Shown here piece after piece: positions 39,201-51,950 of a stretch of DNA of 64,000 nucleotides. The stretch is from Theobroma cacao. Its lineage: Eukaryota; Streptophyta; Magnoliopsida; Malvales; Malvaceae. The position numbers and the translations under genes were made by a program. The DNA is taken from positions 3,128,634-3,192,633 of the forward strand of contig NC_030851.1 of NCBI RefSeq assembly GCF_000208745.1, given 5' to 3'. The notes beneath the pieces are model-generated. The model was not told where the DNA came from, did not search any database, and worked only from the letters and a program-made list of their open reading frames with translations. The first letter of the stretch is position 1. Each line of letters starts with the position of its first letter.

Positions 39201-39582
39201 CATATTTTCTACAAATCTCAGCTGTTAAGAATTAGGCCTGAGATTGACGCAGTTATGACCTAGCTAGACAGGGTTTGCCAAACAATCCCGTTTAAAGGGC
39301 AATGCTACTAAAGCTAAGCAGCACATACCGTTAACAGCAAGATTTCAAAGCCAATTCCAAGATGATGTCAGGCGATACCAGCAAATTAAGATAACGTATA
39401 AGACTAAGAAAAGAGAAAACGAAGAGTAACGGTAAGAAGCATGAACTATAGGCAATAATTGTCTCCTACATGGCTACCATAGCAGTGTCGACATCAATAC
39501 TAATTTATACACACTTCATCAGGGTAAATAAAACTTACAAGAGTGAAAATATTGTCAGACAATCCTGCACAAAGATATAAAG
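36299..39582. other. Intergenic between the CSP and ARO genes
   Basis: No gene is supported. 36880-37210 is AT-rich and ends with GAACTCGAACC and GACTCGACCCGG words, typical of decayed transposons. 37500-38700 carries short unconvincing frames. The right end is the 3' UTR of the ARO gene. Confidence 0.5.
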
Positions 39583-41577
39583 TTAATGGAATCCTCTTGA
39601 ACCCCTAGATTGATAGAGTTCCAATCTACTTTTGGCTTCTGGTAATAGAGAATCAATGTCAGGATCTTCAGAGAGATGAGCTTGCTTTGATGCCCACTCG
39701 AGTACTATAAGCACCTCTTCTTGTGCAAGTGTCTCACTGTCAGGAACATTCAAGGCAATGTAACACAGCAGGGTCAATGAAGGAAACTGAACCATTTGTT
39801 CACCAAAGTAAACCAGTTGAATTAAATGCTTGGCGCCTCCTGCACTGATGATGGCTTTTGAATGATTAACGTGGAGGTAGTTTTCAGTTGTGGCGAACTT
39901 GTTAAGTGCAATGGCAGCCTCCATGGAAATATCTGCTTCCCTTTCATCAAGCAGTTTCACCAATGGCGCAATAATCCTTGTTTCAGTCGCTCGGAAAGTC
40001 CTGGCCAAGTTTCCAATAGCTTTGATGCAAGGCACAAGGAGGTCTGAGTCTGCCTTTTCTATGACTTTGAGTAACTGCTCCACAACAGCTCTGGCGGCAG
40101 GGGAAGTGGGCTTGAAAGCAGAGCGTCTCAGGTCAGCATTTTGCTCAGCTACAGCTGTTATTTCCATCAATGCCATGGCCGAATAGGACTGTACATCATC
40201 AGCGCCCTTCTCTAACAAAATTGCAAAGCACAAAAGAGCTCTTGATTCCGTTATGCTACGACATATACCAAGATTTCCCTTGCAAAGCTGCCAGAGAGCT
40301 CTTGCTGCCATTGCCTTCATTTGTGCTTTGGTGGTTGGGTCTTCGAATTCCCTTCCCTTAATGCTTGTTCCAGATAATGAGACATGATGTGCATGGTGTT
40401 GATGATGATGCTGGTGTGGCTTGGCATTTTGCTGGTTGCCTTTGGGATGGTTAACATGATGGTGATTCGGAGAATTATTTTTTGGTAGAGTTGGCCTTGA
40501 ACTGTCAGGAGTCTGCCTTCTCATAGCGATAGTGTCAGTAATTACATTGTGCATCTGGCTAGTTATTTGATTGCCCATAGGGTGAGCTATATTACTATTA
40601 ATTTGCTTATCATCATCTTCATGCTCCTTTCTATTGGTTTGCTCTGGAGCATTACTAGCCATAAAAACCGAATGAATAGACATCGTTTGCTTACTGGCAA
40701 TGGCATACTTACTATGTTCTTGAACGGTCTCAAAGGCGAGATGACTGACAAGAAACCGAATTATATTATTCTGTGAAAAATGATCCTGGCATTTGGGGTG
40801 ATGTGCAGCCAATTCTGATACAGCCCAAGCCACAACAGACTGAACCTTCATGTGACCTTCTTTGAGGATTTTCGCAAACACTGAGCAAACACCTGAATTC
40901 ACAATCTGTTCAACACTTTCCGGGTCACGTCCCAGCAATCCAATTGCCCTTGCTGCATTTTCCTGACCCTCTATTTTCCCTTCCTTAGCCAACTTCAATA
41001 ATGGAGGGATCCCTCCTTCCTCTATGATCAGCTTACCATATCGATCATTGTCCCGAGCCAAAGAAACCAACGAAGCAGAAGCATCTGATCGTTCTTCTAA
41101 CGAACCTGTATAAAGAATAGCAATCTGTTCCCATATAAGACACAATATCGGTTCGTTTGCTGCAATGGGAGGGAGACCGAGATATTCATCATCACGATCA
41201 TCAGCCGAGGCTGACACGCGTAAGAGCCAGGATACATCTCCTATAGAATTCTCGAGTTGCATTGATGTTTTCCTAAAGGCCGCAGCCGGGATGATGGTGA
41301 AAACTCGCTTCATGAGACCATTTGCACGGCACTTGATGACAAGACCTAGGGCCTTGTCCAGGACTTGTTCGGTGCAATCAATGATTCTGCGTGTTGGGCG
41401 TTCGTAAAGGTCGTTGCTGGCGCGAGCAGCTTGACGGAGGAGGCCTGCTAGCTTCTCGGTCTTGGCTTTAAGCTCTTGGCAGTCTTGTTTGAAAGATTGT
41501 GCTTCATCCGCGGTCTTGGTTACCTGGTCTGCCATTTGTATTGGCCTTGTCAGGATCTGTTTCACAATGTCCGCCAT
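39583..41577 (-). CDS. ARO3: ARMADILLO REPEAT ONLY (ARO) protein
   Basis: One intronless minus-strand frame of 664 residues. The N-terminal helical domain (about 1-150; MADIVKQILTRPIQ, then KAKTEKLAGLLRQAARAS and DLYERPTRRI) is characteristic of ARO proteins. Armadillo repeats follow at about 165-290 (for example EEGGIPPLLKLAKEG and ARAIGLLGRDPES) and about 410-640. Between them lies a poorly conserved linker (about 300-405) with a strongly His-rich stretch at about 363-400. In Arabidopsis, ARO proteins act in polarised tip growth of pollen tubes and root hairs and have no catalytic activity. The suffix 3 is an inference from the remembered Arabidopsis order TLP-CSP-ARO3-J11; ARO1 is equally similar to the eye. 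A TATA box at 42079-42072 implies a leader of about 470 nt containing a (CT)n tract and a nine-codon upstream frame (42039-42013). Confidence 0.93.
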   Translation of the reverse strand: MADIVKQILTRPIQMADQVTKTADEAQSFKQDCQELKAKTEKLAGLLRQAARASNDLYERPTRRIIDCTEQVLDKALGLVIKCRANGLMKRVFTIIPAAAFRKTSMQLENSIGDVSWLLRVSASADDRDDEYLGLPPIAANEPILCLIWEQIAILYTGSLEERSDASASLVSLARDNDRYGKLIIEEGGIPPLLKLAKEGKIEGQENAARAIGLLGRDPESVEQIVNSGVCSVFAKILKEGHMKVQSVVAWAVSELAAHHPKCQDHFSQNNIIRFLVSHLAFETVQEHSKYAIASKQTMSIHSVFMASNAPEQTNRKEHEDDDKQINSNIAHPMGNQITSQMHNVITDTIAMRRQTPDSSRPTLPKNNSPNHHHVNHPKGNQQNAKPHQHHHQHHAHHVSLSGTSIKGREFEDPTTKAQMKAMAARALWQLCKGNLGICRSITESRALLCFAILLEKGADDVQSYSAMALMEITAVAEQNADLRRSAFKPTSPAARAVVEQLLKVIEKADSDLLVPCIKAIGNLARTFRATETRIIAPLVKLLDEREADISMEAAIALNKFATTENYLHVNHSKAIISAGGAKHLIQLVYFGEQMVQFPSLTLLCYIALNVPDSETLAQEEVLIVLEWASKQAHLSEDPDIDSLLPEAKSRLELYQSRGSRGFH

Positions 41578-41984
41578 GGCCTAAGCGGACCCGGAAACAA
41601 TGCAGCGACCTTTCAAACGATAAAATCAAACTGTGACAATGATCTTTTTTGGAGGAAAAAGAATAGGTAAGAGAATAAGTTTTGGTCCCAGACGGTGAAT
41701 TTTGTGTTGCTCTCTTAAAAAAGGCCAGGCTTTAACGAATGAAGAGAGAGACAGAGATGTTTCTATATATGGAGAAATTGCATTGTTTTTGCGTACTGGA
41801 CCTGGAAAAAGAATATGTAAAAACCAGAAGAAACAGGGTAAAAGATATCAAAGGAGTTTTTGTGAAGGAGAAGGGTCGTGGAATCAGAATTGCGTGGATT
41901 TCCGCAGTGGGGCCAGCGGCGGTGGCCGGGAGCCGGTAAGGAGTGGTGGCGCCGCCGGTGAACGCAAATAGAGAGGGAAGGAAA

Positions 41985-42002
41985 GAGAGAGAGAGAGAGA
42001 GA
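41985..42002. repeat. (GA)n microsatellite in the ARO leader
   Basis: A run of nine GA units. On the transcribed minus strand it is a CT-rich leader segment, common in plant 5' UTRs. Confidence 0.85.
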
Positions 42003-42071
42003 TTTGTAATGGTCAAACGAGATTTTCTCCAAAATTCATGTTCTAATATAAAACCACCGCTCTTCCTGCGT

Positions 42072-42079
42072 TATATATA
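42072..42079 (-). promoter_or_regulatory. Candidate TATA box of the ARO gene
   Basis: TATATATA on the minus strand, about 500 bp upstream of the ARO start codon. It would place transcription start near 42045 with a long leader. Confidence 0.4.
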
Positions 42080-44629
42080 GTAATTGAATTGATTGGTCCA
42101 TAAATTCTTACAAAATACTAGTGCTATGATTGAAGTCTTAAGTCCACACCGCGTGTTCTTTTCTTCTCCGTGATTCTCACGCTCGACGATCATTATGAGG
42201 ACATTGCTAAAACGTTTGCTACAAGTCAATACACTCTCCTCCGGGGAATGTGGATATCAATCCAAGCTATTCAAGTATTGACGTTGCCAAACTAGTTTCC
42301 CGCATGATTCATTGAACTCAAAATTATGTTGTTTGATCCCCATTCCTAGCTTCACCCTAGGGATAACCCACTCCTACTGAAACTTAATCCTACCATGCTC
42401 AACAACCTGAATTTCACAAACTTTGGATGAATAAAGCCCAAAGGGTCTCATCAATTAATTACTAAAAGATGCCAAGTGTCTGCAGAGGTGAGGCAATTCT
42501 TCTTATAAATCCACGTGTTAAATGCAGGGAGATTCATGAAATCCATCACAACCATTACTGGTAAGAGAGAAACATACGAGGATGGAACAGAAATGGAGAG
42601 GGGTTCAATGTCCCCACGAATTTGATTGTATCTAATTGAAGAGAGAATAAGGAATAAAATGGCATTCATGTCCTGCTTATTTAGAAACCACCAAACGAAA
42701 GTCACAAGCCCAAGATCAACCTCATCGACATTCTTCAGCAAATTAATCATTCACCCGAACGAAAAAATTTAGCTAGTTGATAAACTAGAATCTTTGATGA
42801 GGATACTGTTGCAGTTCTTTCTGCAGCTTGGCTGGCCCTGATCCTTGACAAACTGAGTAAATAAGTCTTGTACAATACTTTTCACTCTTGTTGCACTATA
42901 CGGAACATCATAATTCAGGTTCCATTTTTGAGAGCTTGTCAGGCCAAAAAGGCAGGTGTTTTAAGCTATCTATTCTTTCTCCATTTCGAGCGAGTAAAGA
43001 TAAAAGGAAGAAAAGCGTAAAATGTTGGGTAGCTGGCTTTCGATTTTCTGACAGGTTTGGGCTACGTGCGGGGCACCAGGGCTTCTGGTTACCAAAAAAG
43101 AGCACAAAAATTTTTTAAAAAAAAGACGAAGGGCAGATCACCATTCTTCTGTCTGTTACTTATCTCCATCATTTGCAAAGTTGGAAGAATCCGAGTTTCT
43201 TTTGCTCTGGGCCACTAAACGAGAAAAAGGGTGGTTAAATTTTCATTTTCTATTTACTAATTGGGCATGAAAAGGGTGTGAAATCCTTCCAATTTTACAT
43301 AAATGATATGGAGCAGAGATGTTACATGGAAGAGAAACCAAGTGATGATAAAGCATACGAACAATGCCCAAATTAATAGTTTGTTTTACAGGCAATGAAC
43401 ATAACATGCACGATTGATCCTGTACTAGTTGCGGTTCTAAATTGTCCATCAAATGAATTAACAAAAAGGTTAAAGTGATCTTGACCTCTCTTGTAGTCTT
43501 GCCTGTTAAGATTCTTGGCTCTCAGCAAAAATTAAAGACTTGGGATTGTCCTGGCAATGGAATTCTTTCGGTTTTTCTTGAACCGGAGTATTTTCATGTC
43601 TATGCCTGCATTGCAGTAATATTTAGCAGGCAAACAACAAACTCAAGAAGGTATATCTGTATGAATTTTATTACAGCAACTTGTTTTCAGAAACAGACCA
43701 TGTGATATGCTTAAAGCAAGAGGAATAATTCAAATACAAACCACGTTTTTCATCAAAGGTTTTGTTTCTGCTTGCATTTGTCCATTCTACTGTAAACATT
43801 GTTGTCTCTAAACACGGTGACGTAGTCAGGATTTCGCATTTAGAAAGATGAAGAGTCGAAGACAATATAAAGCAATTTAGATGGAAAAAATTCATGTAAA
43901 AATTATACAAATAAATTTTAACAATCATTTAAGGAATTAATCTTAATAATTTACTTAAAGAATTAACTAGTATAATTATAAATATTTTAATAATAATAAT
44001 AATCTCAATTTCCAGATAAATTTAACAACAAAAGAAAATTAACAAGTATAATAATAAAAATCACAATGGAACGCAATTAATTAAAAAATATCAAGGGTTA
44101 TCAATAAATAATTCAATGGAAGCAATTTCCTAAAATTAATCATAAAAATTAAATACAATATCAATAAACAATTCAATGAGGAAGCAATCCCAAATAAAAA
44201 ACTTAATTGTTTACAAGAATCTAAGCAAATAAAAAAACACAAATAATTTGTAGGAAAACAATCAAACAATATCTAAATAAATAAGTAATAATTGACATTT
44301 GGTGCTTAATCAAATCATTGTTTTGTTACTTTCAACAAAAAATTACTAAGACGGTAAATTCTAAATCAAAATCACCAAGAAAAAATTATTAAATAAAGAA
44401 AAAATTAAAAATTAAAAATATTGAAAATAAAATAAGTAAATAAATCAAACTTACCAATTATCATGCACAAAGAATGCTGACAAGCAAAACAGTGTCATAG
44501 AAAAAAAATTTTGTTTCCATAGTATTTGGTAAAAAGAAAAGATAACAAGAGGGGTGGTTGTGAGGTTTTGGAGAAGTAGGGTTTGAAAATAATTTTATTG
44601 TAATAGGTTTTATTTTAATCCTATTAAAA
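42080..44629. other. Intergenic, upstream of ARO
   Basis: No gene is supported. 43860-44470 is strongly AT-rich. A diverged local duplication (TCAATAAA-AATTCAATG-AAGCAAT pattern) occurs at about 44099-44128 and 44159-44191. Confidence 0.45.
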
Positions 44630-46925
44630 TTAATTGTTAACTAATTGATAACTTTATTATATAGAGTTATCTTGTTATATTTTGAGTGATAAAATGGCTA
44701 AGTCTTTGAATTAGGCAAAATTGTAAGTAGTTTTCTTTGTTTTTCTTTAATTATTTAACTCAAGATTGAGCTAGTTTACTTCAAGTTATTTTAGTTCAAT
44801 TGTATGGTAAAATGCTTATTTTTAGCTATAGTTGATTTAGTTCTTATGTTTTTAAAATCGTCAAGAGAGAAGGGGTCAAGTGGTAAGGAATTGTACAAAT
44901 TGATTAGATGCAGACTTCACAAAACATGCAGTGATATTTCAGACATAACTCAAGTTACAAAAGTCCAATCAACGTGATTCTTGGACCATTAAAAAATAAG
45001 AGGAAGTGCTACAATTTTTTTGTTTATCAATTCACCCATTTTTGATAAGAACCTAGTCAAAATCACGTTAGAAGTAGCATGACCGCAACAGTTCTACACT
45101 AGGCAACTTGAAGGAACAAAGCATGGAAATAGCAAGCACAACGCTGCAGCTCCAGGATCTCAGCTCTGTAGTGTTGTCCCAGTCAACCAGTAAACTCCCA
45201 AGGCAGAAGTTTAGGTGCTGTAGCGCTAGATAAAAAGTTGTTGCTCGCTAATTTATAAAGGCAAATTACTTAAGATTTTTATCAATTTTAGCAAGACATC
45301 ATGTAAGTTGCACATGGTCAACAAGTAATATAATAGTGAGTGAGTTATCGCCTCACCAAGTAATTTTATTTAAATTCTTGCTAATTACTAAAATTCGACA
45401 CTCTAATTTTTTTTAAGTAATCTAATTTTGAAAATTAATTAAAATTGAAACTAAAGGAATAAATCTAAACTAATGAATTAATGCTAAGAAATTTTTAAAA
45501 GTTTAGTAAAATAGAGCCTAGTACTGTGGAATTACTTTACTCTTCATTTGGATTTAATTTCATTCCTTATACTTATATCAGTGGGTTGGTTGTTAGCTTA
45601 GAATTCAAATTTATCTAAAATTCTTTGTTAAGATATTGTAAACATACCTATCTTAACTAATTTTTCATATGTCTACGTAAATTAATTAAGGTAGATTTAC
45701 TAAATTTATGCTCTAATCTTAGCTGCATATGGTATTTAGGTATATTTCTATCCTAAATACTAATCAAATCACCTATGCTCTAAGTGAAGTGAACACATGC
45801 TATTTAAATCCTTAATCTATTCTAAATTCTTTTTGTCAAGTTGTATTTAGAAATTCAACTCAATCTAAATGTTAATCAAGCAATTAAAAACAATAAGCAT
45901 TGATTTGAAATAAACAACATAATACTCATTAATATTAAGTAAAAAAAAGTTAAAATATATAAACTACAAGTAGAGATTAACCACAATCTTAGAAATAGAA
46001 ATTTAGTTAAGCATATTTAATACAACTTCTAATATTTTCATAAAAATATTCAGTTTTACAATAAAAGGTAGAGAGTGAGATAGAACTAGTAAGAGAAAAA
46101 ATGAGCTAATGTAAATGATTAAAGCTCTCCCAAAAAATCCTTAAATCCTCCCTTCCCCCTTTTTTTTTTTTTGAAAGTTTCCTCTCTTTTCTGCCTCCAA
46201 AAAACCCCTTAAAAAGTTGCTCTTTTCAGCCCTAAAAAGGCCTATTTCTAACACTCCATGTAACCCTCCAATTTAAAATATCGGAGGGTGTAAAAATTTT
46301 TGTCAGCTTACGTGTCAGTGCTGCAATGCTGGAATCACGACGATGCAACTCCCAAGCTTCTACCTTGGGAGCTTATTGGTTGACTGGGACAGTGCTACAG
46401 CACTGGGAGCTCAGCGCTGCAGCGCTGTGCTTGTTGTTTCCATACTTTGTTCCCTCAAGTTGCCTAGTGCAGAATTGTTGCGGTTAGGCTAATTTTAACA
46501 AGAATTTGACTAGGTTCTGATTAGAAATGAGTGAAGTGATAAACATAAAAATTATAGCTTTTTTTTTTAACTTTTCAATGGTTTAAAAATTTTGTTGATT
46601 GGACTTTTGTAACTTGAGTTATATTTAAATATCAGAGCATATTCAGTAAAGTCTATATCTAATCAATTTATATAATTCTTTGTCACTTGACTCTTTTTTT
46701 TTTGAAAATTTTAAAAATATAAGAATTAAATCAATCATAGTTAAAAATATGTATTTTTACTATACAAATAAACAAAAATAACTTAAAATAAACTAGTTCA
46801 ATAATGAGTTAACTAATAAAAAAAATTACTTACAACTTTACCTAAACTCAAAAACTTAATCATTTTATCACTCAAAACATGATAAGATAGCTCTATATAG
46901 TAGAGTTATCACTAATTGTTAAGAA
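44630..46925. mobile_element. Long-inverted-repeat element (foldback-like), about 2.3 kb
   Basis: The segment at about 44630-45214 recurs in reverse complement at about 46355-46925. Matching landmarks include TTTTGAGTGATAAAATG (44678 side) against CATTTTATCACTCAAAA (46861 side), CAAGTTACAAAAGTCCAATC against its complement near 46590-46615, and CCCAGTCAACCA against TGGTTGACTGGG near 46378-46388. Arms are about 570-585 bp and look roughly 80-85% alike by eye. The interior of about 1.1 kb is AT-rich with no open frame. It fits a foldback or long-TIR non-autonomous DNA element, for example Mutator-like. No clear target-site duplication was found. Confidence 0.7.
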
Positions 46926-49900
46926 ACATTTCATCAAATAAAAATGATTGTAAAGATAAAATTTAAAAACTTTTAAAAAATCAAAATATGTTAAAAAAAT
47001 TTTAAAAGTTTTATAAGAGTGAAATTATTAAATTTGTTAAAAATAAAGATAATTTATAAAGTTTTTGAAATTGTTGGAGGGGGGGCCACTAGCCCCTCCT
47101 CCCGTCCGCCTAACGTACGGCCTTATGCCTTGTGTAGTGTCAGAGGGTCGTTCAGAAGTTGCATCATCCCCGTCAGGCTACTACTTTATTACTGTGTATG
47201 GATGAATCATCTTACCAAATGACAAAAGGTGTAAAATGTTAAAAGCGGTTTGTCTCTGCCCGGGGGGATATTCAGTGTTTCACATTCTTTCTGCATTTAT
47301 ATATAGCAGGCACAAATTTGACGGTGATGTCTAATCTGTTGATATGTTCCCGCTAAAAGCTTGAAATTCATCCTTCTCGATTCATATTACCAGGATTTTA
47401 ATGAAGGTTCACGCATCTCTCAAATGTTTCATTAAAATCGGCTTCATATGGAATAAACCGCCTTGATTTTTCGGCTGTAAACATTGACATACTGCTAACA
47501 TCTAGGATATCGTACAACAAATTTCAAAGTGATGAATGCCACCGTTGATATGCTTTCCTGAATACTGAACAACCATTGTCATACATTAAAAATGACACTA
47601 TTCAAAGAGCCTCCTTTAGCTTTCATGGGTAACGGGGTAAGTCAGGATAATGTCCCCTTTTCACCTTAGATTGGTCAGCAATACAGTAGCATAATCCGTA
47701 GCTTAAGCGGTTTCTTGCATAAAGCTGTGAAACTTCCTCACGCTAATGATTTATTCCACAGTAACCTAACTCAATTATCCCGTGCGTCATTGATGATGGC
47801 TAGTCATGAACTAGGGAGACAGAGATCTACACAAGAGGCATTGCACTTGGACACGGCATGCGCAACTTATGGCTAAAGTAAGTTTCAACGTACGTTATGA
47901 ATGAACTCCAGAAAAATCATAATGATATATATTTTCCCGAGTTTGAGATGACTGTCCTGCAATTTTCTTTTACTTCGAAAAAATTCAGATTATCCTTTAG
48001 ATTTTACCTTGCCAGCTCACCTGACTAGAGAACTAAGAATCGATTGATATCAGTTACTCCAGGAGGAAACAAATGAGTTAGTGACATTAAAGCTTGCCGA
48101 CATGTTTATCTCTCTGAAACTCATAAATATTCTGCTAGAAGCTTACTATAGTTTCACTTCCAATTTAGGCAAAAAAAGTAATTATATAAGCCATAAAGCT
48201 GATTGAAAAGCTTCGTTACATAATGACGCAAGATCCATGAAGATCTCAAAAAAGTATAATGACCCCATAAATAACCTGCTAAAATTGAAGAAATAGTTTC
48301 TTCCTTTTTAAGGTAATGTGGTATCCAGTTCACCACGCTTTAGTCCATAAGAAGGCATTCAAATCCAATCCCTGAGTAAGTTGCTGTAATGTATTGTATC
48401 AAAACCTGAAATGGAAGCAGAAAGCTTTCCTCAACAAAAAAAAAAAAAAAAACTCAAAATCGGTTTCTCTTCCTAGGTAATTGGATGGCTACAATACATC
48501 AAAATATCATATAGTTTTTTCCCCCTACCCAATGCTATATTAGACAGCAAAGTTATCCCTCGTCTTCTTTTAACCATACAGGATGATGACGGGGTTCATC
48601 GCTATTTCGTACAAGATCATATCGAATTAACAGTGTTATGCAATAGTTGGGATCGTCAAGAAACGTAGAGCAACCTCTTCACGGCAGCCAATCTAAAAGT
48701 TCCAAATTAGTGTCTGTGTAGGCCTTGGGCAGCCGGAGGAAATCCAGGCTAAGTCACGGGTCACAGAAACATGAATAAAAACAATTGAAAGAAATATGTG
48801 ATGACCGATGCAGGAATCAGGATAAATATTCAAAAATCCATTTGGCAACTTTCGGACCACTTGGGGAGTTGGGCTGCATCTTTCCCCCCCTCCACGGGGC
48901 ATCCACGGAAACCGCAATGAAGATTCCAACGAGTAACGACAAACCAACTTTTAGCCTTTGAGTTTGGGTACCGTCAAACAAAATTCACTTCAGCTGCTGA
49001 AAATTTGAAGCAAATTGTCGTTGTGCGGGGTATTGTGAATCTTGCTTTGAAACTGACCTGCGATCCTGTCAACCCCTTCTATAATTCCCAACATCATTTG
49101 TAAAACGTGGATCCCGCTGTTTTTCTATGGTGGACTCATTCGGTGGAACTCAAATACGTATATCATTAGCCTGTTTAGATAGGCAACTACACTGTTAGCC
49201 AATAGTACCTTTTTTCTGAAAAGTGCTAGCTTATGGTACCTACCTAAAGTCTGCTAGTCATACTGAGTCCTACCGACTTCTGCCACGTGATAGCAAAGCA
49301 GTGGCAGCGGAATTGCAAAAACTTCTTCTGCAGTCTAGAATTCACTTCCAAACACATTGCTACCACTAAGGAGCTCGAATTGTACATAAATGACAAAAGG
49401 ATGTTGCTATGCCCTAGAACTTTCCCTTGATTGTCACTTGTAGATTATACTACAGTACACTGATTCACGTTTGTCTGCATTAGGTCGCAGTGATACATGT
49501 ATCCAAAGATTGGTTTTTAATTCTAAGGAACAGAGGAAAGAGCTGGATATAAGCTTACAGGAAGAAGTTCAGAATGGATTCCTAAAGAAAGTCGAGTTAA
49601 TACATAGCCTACAAGAGTTTCCCCCAAGTTTACAAGAACAGAAAACAGACCAGGATCAATGTCTTCATCTGCCTCACTCACCTCCCATTACTCATGGCTT
49701 CCACCATAAAACTTTAGATCAAGAAAATCAAATCCAATCAACATTCTGCCATCATAGAACCATGGCAGCAAATAAGCAGCGATCGGGTTACTGTGATTTT
49801 ATGTACCTGATATACATTATCATTTTAATTAGCTGTCTGTACGAACACATGTGACTCAGTATTTTTTTCTACCCCTTTTTACGTGATACTGCAAAAAGAT

Positions 49901-50840
49901 GGGAGCAAAATAATCCAAAAGGATGACGTTGCAAGTTTTAGGGTCATCTTCTTGAAAATAACTTGACAAGTAAAAGAAAGTAAATCCACGTAGTTTTAGT
50001 GTAACCAAAAATAAATCACAAACCAATAATTAACTGCCAAATTTCACTTTTTATAGTCAGCAATTTGGTACAACCGTGTACTAATTATACGAGGCAATGA
50101 CCATCAGTAACAGGCTGTAGAAACATCATGTCTTCCAACTACATATGAAGTTTCACTTTCTTACTGTTTGATGAATTAGATAAAAATGACAAAACATATC
50201 AGAGATGTGAGAACGAACCTTGTTTCTTGATATGGATCGATCAGGGGACCGCAACATGACAGCAGAGTCCTATATTAAACTGTAGGTACATTACCCACAG
50301 ACAAACAGCTTTAATGCTAACAGATAACATAATCATAGAACGTGATCTGTCTGAGATAAATCATCCCTGTAGAAAAAAGTTAGTGACCACACTGATCCAT
50401 CAGGACACTACCCATCGCTAAAGTAATCCTGATTTTGAGTTCGAAAATTGATCTACTTCCAGGATTTAGAGAGTTAAAAGGCAAAGGCTATTGCGTGGAA
50501 ATGATTGAATCAACATAAAAAAAATCATAGAGATAAACCATAAATGATAGTTAAGAACCCATTGAATGAAATGAAATTCTGTTAAATTTCTGGACCTGAT
50601 TTAATACTGTCCTGATCACAACGAAGGAATATTGAAATCCACCTGCAGTTTCAGGCCTTTAGGGCCCAATTTAGTGCACGAAAGGCCGCCAGGCCCCATG
50701 GCCTTTCCCCATGTTTTAAGGCCAAATGGATCTTGAGCTGTCCAAGAAGACTCAAACCCATACCCACAATTGCATTTTGCTAGTCCTTTTCCCCCTCCTA
50801 CGCTACAATATTTATTATTCACATATCCAATTATGCACCC
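46926..50840. other. Gene-poor stretch right of the long inverted repeat
   Basis: No gene is recognised. Open frames at 48693-48947 (-) and 49471-49854 (+, 127 codons, Gln/Lys-rich then a hydrophobic end) lack family resemblance, and the second has no ATG until late in the frame. A short poly(A) run is present near 48437. Confidence 0.45.
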
Positions 50841-50846
50841 TTATGA

Positions 50847-51950
50847 TATATTTGGTTGACGAAATAGACAAAAATAGAATAGAATAGTTATTATGTGATA
50901 ATAGAATAAAGTGAAAATAGAATAAAATAGTTATTACTTAGTTTGGTATGACAAAGGGAATAAGACAGAAATAATTATTATAACTTATTGTAGTGTTTGG
51001 TTGTTAACATAATAATTTTGGAATAAGAAAGGAATAAAAAATAAAAAAAACACTTTTATTATTTATATGACATTTTATTTTATTAGATTTTTTAAATATT
51101 AAAAATCTAGAATTTAATTAAAATATTAATAATTAATCATTTGAATATTAATATTTATTTATTTTAAATATTATTATGATTAATTTTTATTTTATTTTTT
51201 TTAAATATTAATAATTGATAATTTATTTAAAATATTAANNNNNNNNNNNNNNNNNNNNNNNNNNNNNNNNNNNNNNNNNNNNNNNNNNNNNNNNNNNNNN
51301 NNNNNNNNNNNNNNNNNNNNNNNNNNNNNNNNNNNNNNNNNNNNNNNNNNNNNNNNNNNNNNNNNNNNNNNNNNNNNNNNNNNNNNNNNNNNNNNNNNNN
51401 NNNNNNNNNNNNNNNNNNNNNNNNNNNNNNNNNNNNNNNNNNNNNNNNNNNNNNNNNNNNNNNNNNNNNNNNNNNNNNNNNNNNNNNNNNNNNNNNNNNN
51501 NNNNNNNNNNNNNNNNNNNNNNNNNNNNNNNNNNNNNNNNNNNNNNNNNNNNNNNNNNNNNNNNNNNNNNNNNNNNNNNNNNNNNNNNNNNNNNNNTAAT
51601 ATTTTATTTATAATTTAATATTAATATTTTATTAAAAATTGAAATCAAGTGAGAGAAAGAGGAGAGAGAAAAAAATAATATTTTATACAAATGAAGTTGT
51701 AATTTTTCAAACTTGTAAGAAGTATTTTTGTCTTTATCAATTTTTGAATTTATTCCTCAATCATTGAATAGTTAATACCATGGGGGAATGTGGTATTAGC
51801 TATTCCTTGGTTTTGAAGGATTTTGAAAAATAGCCATTCCTATGGAATGGCTATACCTTGGATCATTTTTCAACCAAACAAAGGAACCAAAATTTCTTGG
51901 AAATAAAAGGGGAATGGCTAGCCATTGCCCCAACCAAACATGCTATTAGT
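50847..51950. mobile_element. Probable TIR element interrupted by the assembly gap
   Basis: Left of the gap the sequence begins TATTTGGTTGACGAAATAG. Right of the gap it ends CCCCAACCAAACATGC, whose reverse complement begins GCATGTTTGGTTGGGG. The shared TTTGGTTG terminus, AT-rich interior and repeated GGAATGGCTA words resemble common plant MITE-like elements. The interior is only partly known because of the N run. Confidence 0.45.
51239..51596. other. Assembly gap (358 N)
   Basis: An unbroken run of N, flanked on both sides by near-pure A/T sequence with TTAATATTTTATT-type repeats. The low complexity probably caused the gap. Confidence 1.

Noticed and set aside
41702..42032. Several overlapping frames upstream of ARO
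   Set aside because: They lie in the purine/pyrimidine-biased leader and promoter of ARO, and most lack an ATG start.
49471..49854. 127-codon plus-strand frame
   Set aside because: There is no ATG until late in the frame, no recognisable domain, and it lies in a repeat-rich intergenic region.
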